From Calditrichota bacterium (lineage in GTDB: Bacteria; Zhuqueibacterota; Zhuqueibacteria; Thermofontimicrobiales; Thermofontimicrobiaceae), in assembly GCA_013152715.1 (NCBI GenBank), contig JAADFU010000180.1, positions 1,594-59,642 on the forward strand: a DNA stretch of 58,049 nucleotides. Direction: 5' to 3'. A program made the position numbers and the translations under genes. A model generated the notes under the pieces. It was given only the letters and a program-made list of their open reading frames with translations, ran no database searches and was not told the DNA's origin. The first letter of the stretch is position 1. Every line of letters begins with the position of its first letter. Positions 24,619 to 31,786 of this stretch are shown here, in pieces.

Positions 24619-25638
24619 TTACTTTTTCTTTTTCTTGGCGCCGCCCTTTTCTTCGAGCGATTTTTTCATTCTTTCCAGGTCTTGTTTGACTTTCTGGCGT
24701 TTCTTCTTAATCGCTTCAAGCTTTCGCCGTTCTTCTTCCTCTTTCATGCGTTGAAACTTTGCGGATTTGTCAAAATATTTATAAACGGAAAAGCGATGAG
24801 TAATTCCCACGCGCACTTTCCATCGGTAGTATTCTTTGTGAAAAATATCCGTGTTTTTCAGAGAGTCGTATTGAGTCAATGCGATGTCGAAATTGACGTC
24901 GATGACATTGTTCCACGGGCCTAAAAATCGGAGTCCCTGCGTTATGCGAGAGGAGTTTTGATTGTATGGCAAATCTGGATTGTTGAAAAAGACTTCACTG
25001 CTATATTCGGTGAAAAATTGGAGCGAACGAATGGAAAATTTCAGACCGGCGCCAACGAACATTTGGTCGATCTGAGACGTGAAATAAGTGTCTGTCACGT
25101 CGTGATCCATGTAGCCGACATTCAAATTGATTTTTATCGGATGCCGCGGCATTACTTTGAGAAAATCAAAAGTCAGCAGCCCGGTGACTGTCCACGCTGC
25201 TTTGCCCGTGGAAAATGATTCGAAAGGAACATTGGGCGTGCCCGCAGTCGGAATTTTGAATGTTCCCGCCAGACCGAATCTGAAGAAATTTGTCCGTAAG
25301 GGAGTCAAATATTTGATTCCGATTTGGGTGTCGCCGCGCATTCCCCACAAATGTTCTTGATCGTCCTGATAGGGAATCACGTTGAGATAGGCTTCCAGAT
25401 AATGCGCCAGGCCGACAGTGACATTAAGGTTGGAGCGATAGTATTTTGCGAGGACTGTTTTGCTCGCCTGTTTCATGTAAGTGGAAATATTCCACTGAAC
25501 GATAATGTCAGCGGGTTTGATCGGGTCCGCCGATAGCACCCGCAGCATTCCTTTCCCCCCGGTGAGACCGATCTGGCTATGAACGGCAGAATTGAATCCG
25601 AGAAACAAAATCAGTAACAGCAGAGAGATTTTTCTCAT
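24619..25638 (-). CDS. Outer-membrane beta-barrel protein with charged C-terminal tail
   Basis: A 339-residue exported protein. A signal peptide (about 1-22, ending AVHSQ) is followed by roughly 270 residues of alternating beta-strand pattern typical of an outer-membrane barrel (VQWNISTYMKQASK, LNVTVGLAHYLEAYLNVIPY, FRFGLAGTFKIPTAG, IKINLNVGYMDHDV, LKFSIRSLQFFTEYSSEVFF, WKVRVGITHRFSVYKYF). Unusually, about 50 residues of very basic/acidic helix follow (KFQRMKEEEERRKLEAIKKK to a terminal KKKKK), which would lie in the periplasm and may bind partners or peptidoglycan. ATG 25638 is chosen over a start ten codons upstream because AAAGGTGG lies just before it. First gene of the operon. Confidence 0.8.
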   Translation of the reverse strand: MRKISLLLLILFLGFNSAVHSQIGLTGGKGMLRVLSADPIKPADIIVQWNISTYMKQASKTVLAKYYRSNLNVTVGLAHYLEAYLNVIPYQDDQEHLWGMRGDTQIGIKYLTPLRTNFFRFGLAGTFKIPTAGTPNVPFESFSTGKAAWTVTGLLTFDFLKVMPRHPIKINLNVGYMDHDVTDTYFTSQIDQMFVGAGLKFSIRSLQFFTEYSSEVFFNNPDLPYNQNSSRITQGLRFLGPWNNVIDVNFDIALTQYDSLKNTDIFHKEYYRWKVRVGITHRFSVYKYFDKSAKFQRMKEEEERRKLEAIKKKRQKVKQDLERMKKSLEEKGGAKKKKK

Positions 25639-25694
25639 TGCGGAACCACCTTTAGATTGTAATTTCATGCGATAACGTGTATTTTTCTCAACGG

Positions 25695-25773
25695 GTTAAT
25701 TTTCAAAATGAAATAATTAAATTTAAGATATTGGTCACAAAATGTCAAGTAACTTATTGTTAATTTTCAAAAT
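25695..25773. repeat. 15-bp direct repeat bracketing the envelope-operon promoter
   Basis: GTTAATTTTCAAAAT occurs at 25695-25709 and again, identical, at 25759-25773, 64 bases apart, one on each side of the promoter. The AT-rich composition raises the chance of coincidence, but the placement suits an operator pair. Confidence 0.45.
25720..25748 (-). promoter_or_regulatory. Sigma-70 promoter of the eight-gene envelope operon
   Basis: On the minus strand: perfect TTGACA at 25748-25743, 17-base spacer, TAAATT at 25725-25720, about 80 bases before the barrel gene start. Confidence 0.65.
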
Positions 25774-26281
25774 TTAAAGAAGATAATAATTTTTAAGTAA
25801 TTAGTCACTTTTATTCATGTAATTATCTGATGAATAAAAAGTTGAAACTAATAATGAATAAAATGTCGCTTTGGTTTAAGTTTATTAAATTAAGTGAGTT
25901 GCAACCGCTTTGCCTTGCAGCAGGCAAAAAAGAGTGACAAAATAACATCAATTATTATGCCAAAAAATTAATAAATATTGAAAAGCGCTCAACAGCCTAA
26001 CTAGTTGATTATTAATCGAATAAGAAGTGGATAACTATAATGATATTAAGCATATAAAAATTGAACTTATTATAATTGAATGAAAATTATGCAATAAGAC
26101 CAATATTCTCCTTGAGGTGGTCAAAAAGTGACCACCGTCACATTCATGAGCGATGCAATTGAGATATATTTTATGAAAACTTGTATCTTTTTGTAACAAA
26201 TGGGTTCGTACAAAATTGTAACCATGCTTATTACAAATTTATTAAACAAAGCATTCATTCAAAAAGTTGCATTCTTAAAAA
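25774..26281. other. AT-rich intergenic region between divergent gene clusters
   Basis: About 500 bases of very AT-rich DNA without a plausible ORF. The one clear element is a perfect hairpin, GGTGGTCA-aaaag-TGACCACC, at 26116-26136, without a T-run, so more likely an operator or RNA structure than a terminator. Near 26282 a TATAAT with a poor -35 (TTCAAA, 18-base spacer) may serve the sigma-factor gene. Confidence 0.5.
26116..26136. promoter_or_regulatory. Perfect palindromic hairpin, candidate operator
   Basis: Eight-base perfect inverted repeat GGTGGTCA / TGACCACC with a five-base loop, about 210 bases before the ECF sigma gene. It is one of very few GC-containing elements in the region. 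Confidence 0.45.
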
Positions 26282-26342
26282 TATAATGAATAGTTTAAAA
26301 TGTGCAAACCTTTTGTTTAAGAAATTGTCTAATTAGTTGTGA

Positions 26343-26933
26343 ATGAATCAAGGAATGAGTATGGATCAAAATGAAGTGTTGTTGATTCACCGCGCTCAGG
26401 AAGGTCACGTCCCATCTTTTGAACAACTGGTGCGGCTGTATGACGAAAATATTATGCAATTGCTTTGTCATTTGCTCAATGATATCGAGGATGCAAAGGA
26501 TGTGTATCAGGATGTTTTTTTTAAAGTGTACAAATCCATAAATTCATTTCGGTTTCGCAGCGAGTTTTACACCTGGCTCTATCGCATTGCCGTAAATACG
26601 GCGATAAATTTTCGGAATAAACGAAAGAAGATTTGGCAAATGGAAAGTGCGGAATATCTGGCAGCGAATGATTCGGGGTTTTCCGAACCCGAGGATTCCG
26701 GCGCCAATCCGGAAAGCCATTTATTAAATTCGGAACTGTCATTGAAAATCGCTGAAGCCATTGACAAGCTTTCGCCGAAACAGCGCGCTGTGTTCATTTT
26801 GCGTCATTATCAAGGAATGAAATTGGCGGAAATTGCCAATGTTTTAGAATCAAGCGAAGGAACGATAAAAAATTATCTATTTCGAGCCATGCAAAAGATG
26901 AAGCGAAATTTGCAAAAATATGAAGCCCAATAA
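26343..26933 (+). CDS. ECF RNA polymerase sigma factor
   Basis: A 196-residue ECF sigma factor with region 2 (about 20-90: FEQLVRLYDENIMQLLCHLLNDIEDAKDVYQDVFFKVYKSINSFRFRSEFYTWLYRIAVNTAINFRNK) and region 4 (about 135-190: AIDKLSPKQRAVFILRHYQGMKLAEIANVLESSEGTIKNYLFRAMQKMKRNL). It should direct RNA polymerase to a small regulon when released by the anti-sigma factor encoded 12 bases downstream. Starts at 26343, 26355 (ATG) and 26361 (ATG) are all possible; conservation begins later, so this is unsettled. The downstream genes suggest control of envelope functions. Confidence 0.9.
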   Translation: MNQGMSMDQNEVLLIHRAQEGHVPSFEQLVRLYDENIMQLLCHLLNDIEDAKDVYQDVFFKVYKSINSFRFRSEFYTWLYRIAVNTAINFRNKRKKIWQMESAEYLAANDSGFSEPEDSGANPESHLLNSELSLKIAEAIDKLSPKQRAVFILRHYQGMKLAEIANVLESSEGTIKNYLFRAMQKMKRNLQKYEAQ

Positions 26934-26945
26934 TCAGGAGAAAAA

Positions 26946-27911
26946 ATGGGTTGCGACAAAAAGTACAAAAAATGGATCTGGTTATCATTATACGATGAAC
27001 TGGAAGCCAGAGAGCAAGATGATTTGCAGAAGCACATCGATTCCTGTGACGAGTGTCGGCGCGAGAGAGAACTTGCCAGACAATTTTGCGAACAATTGAG
27101 CGGCAAAGAAGTGATTCGCGTTTCAGATGAGTTATTGCGCCAGAGCCGCGACGCGCTGTTTCATCGCGTTCGTATGGCGGCGCGCTATGGCGCCAGGCGC
27201 GAGTGGCTGGAACGATTGCGTCACATTGTGGTTTTGGATTTTCGCCCACAATGGCAAATGGCAATTGCGCTGGGATTGTTGGGCGTTGGAATTTTGCTTG
27301 GCGCGAAATTTTTTCGGCATCCGGCGCGTTTAAACCCGGCGCTACTGGAGCAAATTGCCCGGCAGGGGGAAGCGGTTCAACAAATTGAAAACGTGTCTTT
27401 TGACCAGCGGAAAAACCAGGTCGTGGTTCGCTATCAGACCGTTCAACGTCACAGCCTTCAGGGCAATCCGAACGATCCGCAGATTCAACGGCTACTTATC
27501 CAAACGTTGATTTCTGATTCCCGCCCCAATTTGCGGCTGAGGTCTGTCAACGCTTTGCAGGATACGAAATCATTTGATCAGCGTGTTTTGGACGCCCTGA
27601 TCGAAGTGTTGGAGAATGACGACAATTCCGGCGTTCGTTTGAAAGCGATCAAAATACTAAATTCAATTCCCTGGAGCGAATCGGTGCAAGTGGCGCTCAC
27701 AAGAGTTTTCATCAAGGTTTTGTTGCAGGAAAAGAATTCCGCCGTGCGCATTCAAGCAATCGACGGATTGGAGCGGATTCGACACAAAGACGCCGTGTCC
27801 GTTCTTCACAAGGCCGCGGAGAAGGACAGCAACGATTATGTGCGCAACAAGGCGGCTGTTTTGTTGGAAAGAATAAAAAATCCTGAAATCAGCGAATCAA
27901 ACAATCAATAG
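26946..27911 (+). CDS. Transmembrane anti-sigma factor with C-terminal HEAT repeats
   Basis: A 321-residue protein with three parts. The N-terminus is a zinc-finger anti-sigma domain (zf-HC2 type): C3 and the HIDSCDEC motif near 33-40 supply the H-x3-C-x2-C ligands. A transmembrane helix (about 100-120) follows. The outer part ends in HEAT-like alpha repeats (about 175-315: VRLKAIKILNSI, VRIQAIDGLERIRHKDAVSVLHKAAEKDSNDYVRNKAAVLLERI). HEAT repeats on the extracytoplasmic side of an anti-sigma factor are unusual and may form the sensor for protein partners. AGGAG precedes ATG 26946; the gene is co-transcribed with the sigma factor and the DUF4097 gene. Confidence 0.82.
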   Translation: MGCDKKYKKWIWLSLYDELEAREQDDLQKHIDSCDECRRERELARQFCEQLSGKEVIRVSDELLRQSRDALFHRVRMAARYGARREWLERLRHIVVLDFRPQWQMAIALGLLGVGILLGAKFFRHPARLNPALLEQIARQGEAVQQIENVSFDQRKNQVVVRYQTVQRHSLQGNPNDPQIQRLLIQTLISDSRPNLRLRSVNALQDTKSFDQRVLDALIEVLENDDNSGVRLKAIKILNSIPWSESVQVALTRVFIKVLLQEKNSAVRIQAIDGLERIRHKDAVSVLHKAAEKDSNDYVRNKAAVLLERIKNPEISESNNQ

Positions 27912-27919
27912 GAGGCGAC

Positions 27920-29233
27920 ATGTTAAAAGCGAAAAGGTATGCAGCGCTCACGGTAATTTTCATCATTTTTCTGCTGATGTCAACCATGGCCTGGGCTCAG
28001 CAATTGCGGAAGCAAGGTCGTTATTACGTGGCTGACATTGAAAAAGAATTCAAAGTCAAGCCCGGCGGCTCACTGGAAATTAAAAACGTTCGCGGCGATG
28101 TGCAGATCACCAGTTGGAGCAAAAATGTGGTTTACATCCATGAGCGCCGAAAAATGGATGTTTTCACCAAAGCGGAAGCGGAAGCTGTGCTCAAAGACCT
28201 CAAATCTCAGTACCAGCAAGTCGGCGATAAAATCATTGTCGGCATGGAGGGCAGCTACCGTTCCTACATGAGCAGCTACTTTGACGTCAAATTACCGCAA
28301 AAATTTAACGCGCAGGTCAGTACTGCGGGAGGCGACCTTTCCGTTTCCGATTTGATCGGAGATGTCAAATTAGCGACTTCCGGCGGTGACATTGACGTTA
28401 CGGGCATCGACGGCATCGTAAACGCGACGACCTCCGGGGGCGATATTTCAGCAAAAAGAATAGGCCAACAGGTAACGCTCGCGACTTCCGGTGGTGATAT
28501 CGATCTGGAAGAAATCAAGGGGGACGTCAAGGCGGCTACTTCTGGCGGAGATCTCTCACTACGGGAGATTGACGGAAACGTGCGGGCATCTACGTCGGGC
28601 GGGGACATCATTGTGGAAAAAAATACTGCCAATGTTTCGGTGCAAACGTCGGGCGGAGACATTGAACTGTACGACATCGGCGCGGAAGTCAGAGCGTCAA
28701 CTTCTGGCGGAGATATCGTTGTTCGCCGCAGCAATGGCACAGTAAAAGTTTCTACCTCTGGCGGAGATATCGAGTTGACTGACATCAGAGGAAAAATAAC
28801 CGCTACCACATCGGGCGGGGACATTAAAGCGACGACAGTCATGGACGGCATCAAAGTCTCCACTTCCGGTGGCGATGTGGATTTGTTTGATATTCGCGGA
28901 TTCATCGACGCTTCGACGTCCGGCGGCGACATGCGCGCAGAAATGACGCTCAAAGATTTTAGCAAAGATCATCATATCAGCATGAAAACTTCCGGCGGAG
29001 AAATAGAGCTGAAAATTCCGGAGAAGTTACCGGCGACAATTAAAGCCCGCTTGAAAATCACGCCGCGCGCGCGCGATGATTACGGCATCATTTCGGATTT
29101 TCCCATTTCCATCAAAAAGGAAAAAGAAGGAAGAAACGAGATTATTACAGCGACCGGAGAAATCAACGGCGGCGGCGACGTAATTGAATTGAAGACAACT
29201 AACGGAAATATTTCGATTTTGAAATTGAAATAA
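27920..29233 (+). CDS. DUF4097 beta-repeat exported protein (18-residue TSGGD repeats)
   Basis: A 437-residue exported protein: signal peptide (about 1-28, ending TMAWAQQ), an N-terminal strand region (GGSLEIKNVRGDVQITSW, as in DUF4097), and then eleven consecutive 18-residue units each starting T-[SA]-G-G-D-[ILV] over about 135-345, followed by a 24-residue unit and a last TSGGE. The exact period suggests a right-handed beta-helix-like solenoid. Codons for the repeated residues differ between units, so repeat identity is held by selection on protein rather than recent duplication. It lies nine bases after the anti-sigma gene with AGGAGG upstream, and ends at a UUCG-loop terminator. DUF4097 proteins are often envelope-stress linked; a surface or periplasmic role is inferred. 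Confidence 0.85.
   Translation: MLKAKRYAALTVIFIIFLLMSTMAWAQQLRKQGRYYVADIEKEFKVKPGGSLEIKNVRGDVQITSWSKNVVYIHERRKMDVFTKAEAEAVLKDLKSQYQQVGDKIIVGMEGSYRSYMSSYFDVKLPQKFNAQVSTAGGDLSVSDLIGDVKLATSGGDIDVTGIDGIVNATTSGGDISAKRIGQQVTLATSGGDIDLEEIKGDVKAATSGGDLSLREIDGNVRASTSGGDIIVEKNTANVSVQTSGGDIELYDIGAEVRASTSGGDIVVRRSNGTVKVSTSGGDIELTDIRGKITATTSGGDIKATTVMDGIKVSTSGGDVDLFDIRGFIDASTSGGDMRAEMTLKDFSKDHHISMKTSGGEIELKIPEKLPATIKARLKITPRARDDYGIISDFPISIKKEKEGRNEIITATGEINGGGDVIELKTTNGNISILKLK
28322..29015 (+). repeat. 54-bp coding tandem repeat in DUF4097 gene
   Basis: Eleven in-frame 54-base units encode an 18-residue repeat beginning T-S-G-G-D. DNA identity is limited mainly to the ACN-TCN-GGN-GGN-GAY core, with synonymous positions varied. 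Confidence 0.9.
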
Positions 29234-29259
29234 AAAAAATCGGAAATCGCACAAAATTT

Positions 29260-29284
29260 GAGCCCGTTCGCGGGCTCTTTTTTT
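29260..29284 (+). terminator. UUCG-loop terminator of the sigma/anti-sigma/DUF4097 operon
   Basis: GAGCCCG-TTCG-CGGGCTC followed by seven T: a perfect seven-pair stem with a stable UUCG tetraloop. Confidence 0.93.
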
Positions 29285-29406
29285 GTCATCGGAAAAATTT
29301 TGTATCAAATGCCCGCCGAATTTATCTAATTAATTGGATTTCCAATTTAAAGTTATTTAAAAAAACAGGTAGTGATTTATTGTAATTTCAGAAAAAGGGA
29401 GCTGTG

Positions 29407-30333
29407 ATGCCCCAAAAAATTGTCATCACCGGTGGTAGCGGATTTATAGGCAGAAATTTAATCCCGTCCTTGAAGGCAAGAAAATATGAAATTATCGTTC
29501 TCACCAGAAATCCGCAGCGAACGTCAGAAATTTTCAAGGGCGCAGTTCGGGCAGTTTACTGGGATGGTAAAACAGTTGGCGACTGGCAGCAGGAGTTAGA
29601 CGGCGCCGATGCGATCGTTAACCTCGCCGGCGAGACGGTGCGGGCGTTGCGTTGGACGCAGAAGAAAAAGGCGCGCATCATTCAGAGCAGAGTAGATGCC
29701 GGAAAGGCGATTTATCAGGCAATTGCTAATGTGAAAAATAAACCAGGGGTGCTGATTCAACCGTCCGGAATTGGATTTTATGGTGATCGCGGGGATGAAA
29801 TTTTAGATGAAAATTCGACTCGCGGAACAGGCTTCATGGCGGAAGTAGCGCAATTGTGGGAACAAAGCGTTAATCAAGTAAAAGATTTAGGGGTGCCGCT
29901 TGCAACTCTGCGCATCGGCCTGGTACTGGGCAAAGATGGCGGATTTCTTTCTCAAGTTTCGTTGCCGTTCAAATTTTTTTTCGGCGGCGTCATCGGTTCG
30001 GGAAAGCCGTATATGTCCTGGATTCACGTCGAAGATTTGTGCGCTGTCATTTTGTTTCTGCTGGAGGACAAATCCCGATCAGGTATTTTCAATTTAACTG
30101 CTCCCAATCCGATTCCCGGAAGTGAATTTTATCGAACTGTAGCGCAGGTTTTACAACGGCCTTGTTGGCTTCATGTGGCAGCCTGGCAAATTCGAGTTTT
30201 GCTCGGCGAAATGGGAAAGGAACTGATTTTGTCGGGTCAGCACGTAATTCCGAAAAGGCTGTTGGATTTAGGGTTTAAATTTAAGTTTGTTGAGCTTGAG
30301 AGTGCGTTAGAGGGTATTTTTGAGAAAGATTAA
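29407..30333 (+). CDS. TIGR01777-family SDR (YfcH/epimerase-like) oxidoreductase
   Basis: A 308-residue extended short-chain dehydrogenase with the Rossmann motif GGSGFIGRNLIPSL at the N-terminus, VNLAGETV, the IQPSGIGFYGDRGDEILDE segment typical of the YfcH/TIGR01777 group, and a C-terminal domain ending VIPKRLLDLGFKFKFVELESAL (DUF1731-like). The family is related to nucleotide-sugar epimerases but its reaction is unknown; some members affect cell division (SulA-like naming) in cyanobacteria. ATG 29407 is chosen over the adjoining GTG because GGGAG lies five bases upstream. It is a single gene. Confidence 0.85.
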   Translation: MPQKIVITGGSGFIGRNLIPSLKARKYEIIVLTRNPQRTSEIFKGAVRAVYWDGKTVGDWQQELDGADAIVNLAGETVRALRWTQKKKARIIQSRVDAGKAIYQAIANVKNKPGVLIQPSGIGFYGDRGDEILDENSTRGTGFMAEVAQLWEQSVNQVKDLGVPLATLRIGLVLGKDGGFLSQVSLPFKFFFGGVIGSGKPYMSWIHVEDLCAVILFLLEDKSRSGIFNLTAPNPIPGSEFYRTVAQVLQRPCWLHVAAWQIRVLLGEMGKELILSGQHVIPKRLLDLGFKFKFVELESALEGIFEKD

Positions 30334-30377
30334 AATGTCCCATAAACTTTATTGGGAATTTTATCTCAATAAAAAAC

Positions 30378-30590
30378 AAAGTCCCTGCGGGACTCAGTAA
30401 ATGTGTATTAGGTTGTTTCTACAAATATTTCGTCGCTATCGCGGCTTTTGATTAATTCTAATGACAAACTAATTTCAAAAGTGAAAAATGCTCGTAATTC
30501 GAAATCAACAGTACCATCAGGCACGAGATATTTATAGCCGTTAACGGCAATGTTTAATTCCAAGTCTCGCGAGGGACGGAATATACACAG
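30378..30590. repeat. Cluster of degenerate palindromic (REP-like) repeats
   Basis: Three related pieces lie within about 210 bases: AGTCCCTGCGGGACT at 30380-30394; a minus-strand copy at about 30414-30449 containing AGCGACGAAATATTTGTAG; and a plus-strand copy, AAGTCTCGCGAGGGACGG then AATATA, at 30562-30585. All share the layout of a GC-rich palindrome followed by an AATAT-rich arm, known from dispersed intergenic repeats in several FCB genomes. Confidence 0.55.
30408..30563 (-). pseudogene. Possible 51-residue ORF or gene remnant between the repeats
   Basis: On the minus strand an open frame from TTG 30563 to TAA 30408 reads like a protein (NIAVNGYKYLVPDG, FELRAFFTFEISL) and ends in KSRDSDEIFVETT, the last part being the translated repeat. 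No ribosome binding site is seen. It could be the tail of a decayed gene, or a repeat-derived frame without function. Confidence 0.25.
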
Positions 30591-30600
30591 GCAACTTTAC

Positions 30601-31638
30601 TTATTTTGATTTAATAAATAATATTCCATCTTGTTCTAAGTCCACTTTACATTTATTGAAAAGTATTTCAGCTTCTTCATGTACCGCATCATCAGAACTC
30701 AATTGAATAATTTCTTCACCAATATAAGACAGCCAAATACCGTAGAATCGAAAATAGTTCTTTAGAAATTTAGAATCTTTATCAAGATCTTCATCAGTTA
30801 GAAGGGGATCCTCGTAATTCGGATCGACAACAAAGCTATATTCTATGTCGTTTAAAATAAATTTGTTATCATCTGATTTTTTTAAAACTATTGGTCCCGT
30901 TTCCTGACGCGTCAAATTATCTTCTGTAAGGGAAGTCTCAAGATCTGAAAGTAATCTTCGTTCTCCATTACCAATAGAATAATCCAATTGAGATATTTTA
31001 GAAAATGCACCTGGGATTACAGTAAATTTAAACTCTCCGTTTACCCAAATTTGCCCAGCTAATGACATATATTGTGTCAAATCAATCCAAGAGTGAGGTG
31101 GCAACGAAGCTATTTTCCATAATGTTGTGTATCCAACATAGCCTTGCCCGGATGCTTGTATCTTTAATGCTTCTGCGAATAATTTCGCCCGCCATTCCTC
31201 GTGTCTTTTATTCATTAACTCACAAAATTTATCCCACCAGGCTTCTTCATTATAAAAAGCTTTCTCCTTTTTTCGAGAGCCGCCTTTCCAATTAAAACTT
31301 GGTTTAGTAATGTTTTTAACAAATTCTATAAACACCGGATTTTGAAGGTACTTCAAAGTCTCAGTCAGGATTTTTTCTTCAGTCTGAAGATTGTTTATTT
31401 CTGCAATTTTTAACTCATTTATTTTGGCAATTGAATTTGACAAAAATTCAATTTGTTTATCCTTCAAAGCAGCGATTAATTTTTTTTTATAAGTTATCCT
31501 TCCCCAAGGGTCAATCTTAAATCTAACATAATCATAAATAGAAGATAAGGCGTTGGAAAATGTTTTTTGAGTTGTATTGTTAAGTGCCTTTTCAATTTCC
31601 AACGATGAAACAATTTTTGAAAATGATATTGGGTCCAT
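30601..31638 (-). CDS. Uncharacterised AT-rich accessory protein (possibly DUF2806-like)
   Basis: A 345-residue soluble protein with no signal peptide or membrane helix. The first half is helical and charged (KKKLIAALKDKQIEFLSNSIAKINELKIAEINNLQTEEKILTETLKYL), followed by a tryptophan-rich middle (NEEAWWDKFCELMNKRHEEWRAKLFAEALKIQASGQGYVGYTTLWKIASLPPHSWIDL) and a C-terminal alpha/beta part. The middle loosely recalls DUF2806/TIGR03899-type proteins, but I do not claim membership. Base composition is clearly more AT-rich than neighbouring genes and it sits next to repeats, which suggests horizontal acquisition. No ribosome binding site stands out. Function unknown; a stand-alone defence role is possible but unsupported. 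Confidence 0.7.
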   Translation of the reverse strand: MDPISFSKIVSSLEIEKALNNTTQKTFSNALSSIYDYVRFKIDPWGRITYKKKLIAALKDKQIEFLSNSIAKINELKIAEINNLQTEEKILTETLKYLQNPVFIEFVKNITKPSFNWKGGSRKKEKAFYNEEAWWDKFCELMNKRHEEWRAKLFAEALKIQASGQGYVGYTTLWKIASLPPHSWIDLTQYMSLAGQIWVNGEFKFTVIPGAFSKISQLDYSIGNGERRLLSDLETSLTEDNLTRQETGPIVLKKSDDNKFILNDIEYSFVVDPNYEDPLLTDEDLDKDSKFLKNYFRFYGIWLSYIGEEIIQLSSDDAVHEEAEILFNKCKVDLEQDGILFIKSK

Positions 31639-31786
31639 TTTTAGCTTAACTCAGTTTTAAATTATAATTACGTATGATTATTGTTTAAAAGAATTTTAAA
31701 AAGATTTAGCTTTGTGTCAAGAAAAAATTTGTTTTTGAGGCAAGTTTTAAAATTGTAGATATTTAGCATCTCTTGCCAAAATGCTA

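Noticed and set aside
28276-28965. A 229-codon open frame on the minus strand across the DUF4097 gene
   Set aside because: It is the antisense of the TSGGD repeat; its serine/proline-rich repetition follows from the codon pattern of the real gene, and it has no ribosome binding site.
28322-29015. Regular 54-base spacing as a possible CRISPR array
   Set aside because: The repeats are in frame within one long coding sequence and lack identical direct-repeat DNA.
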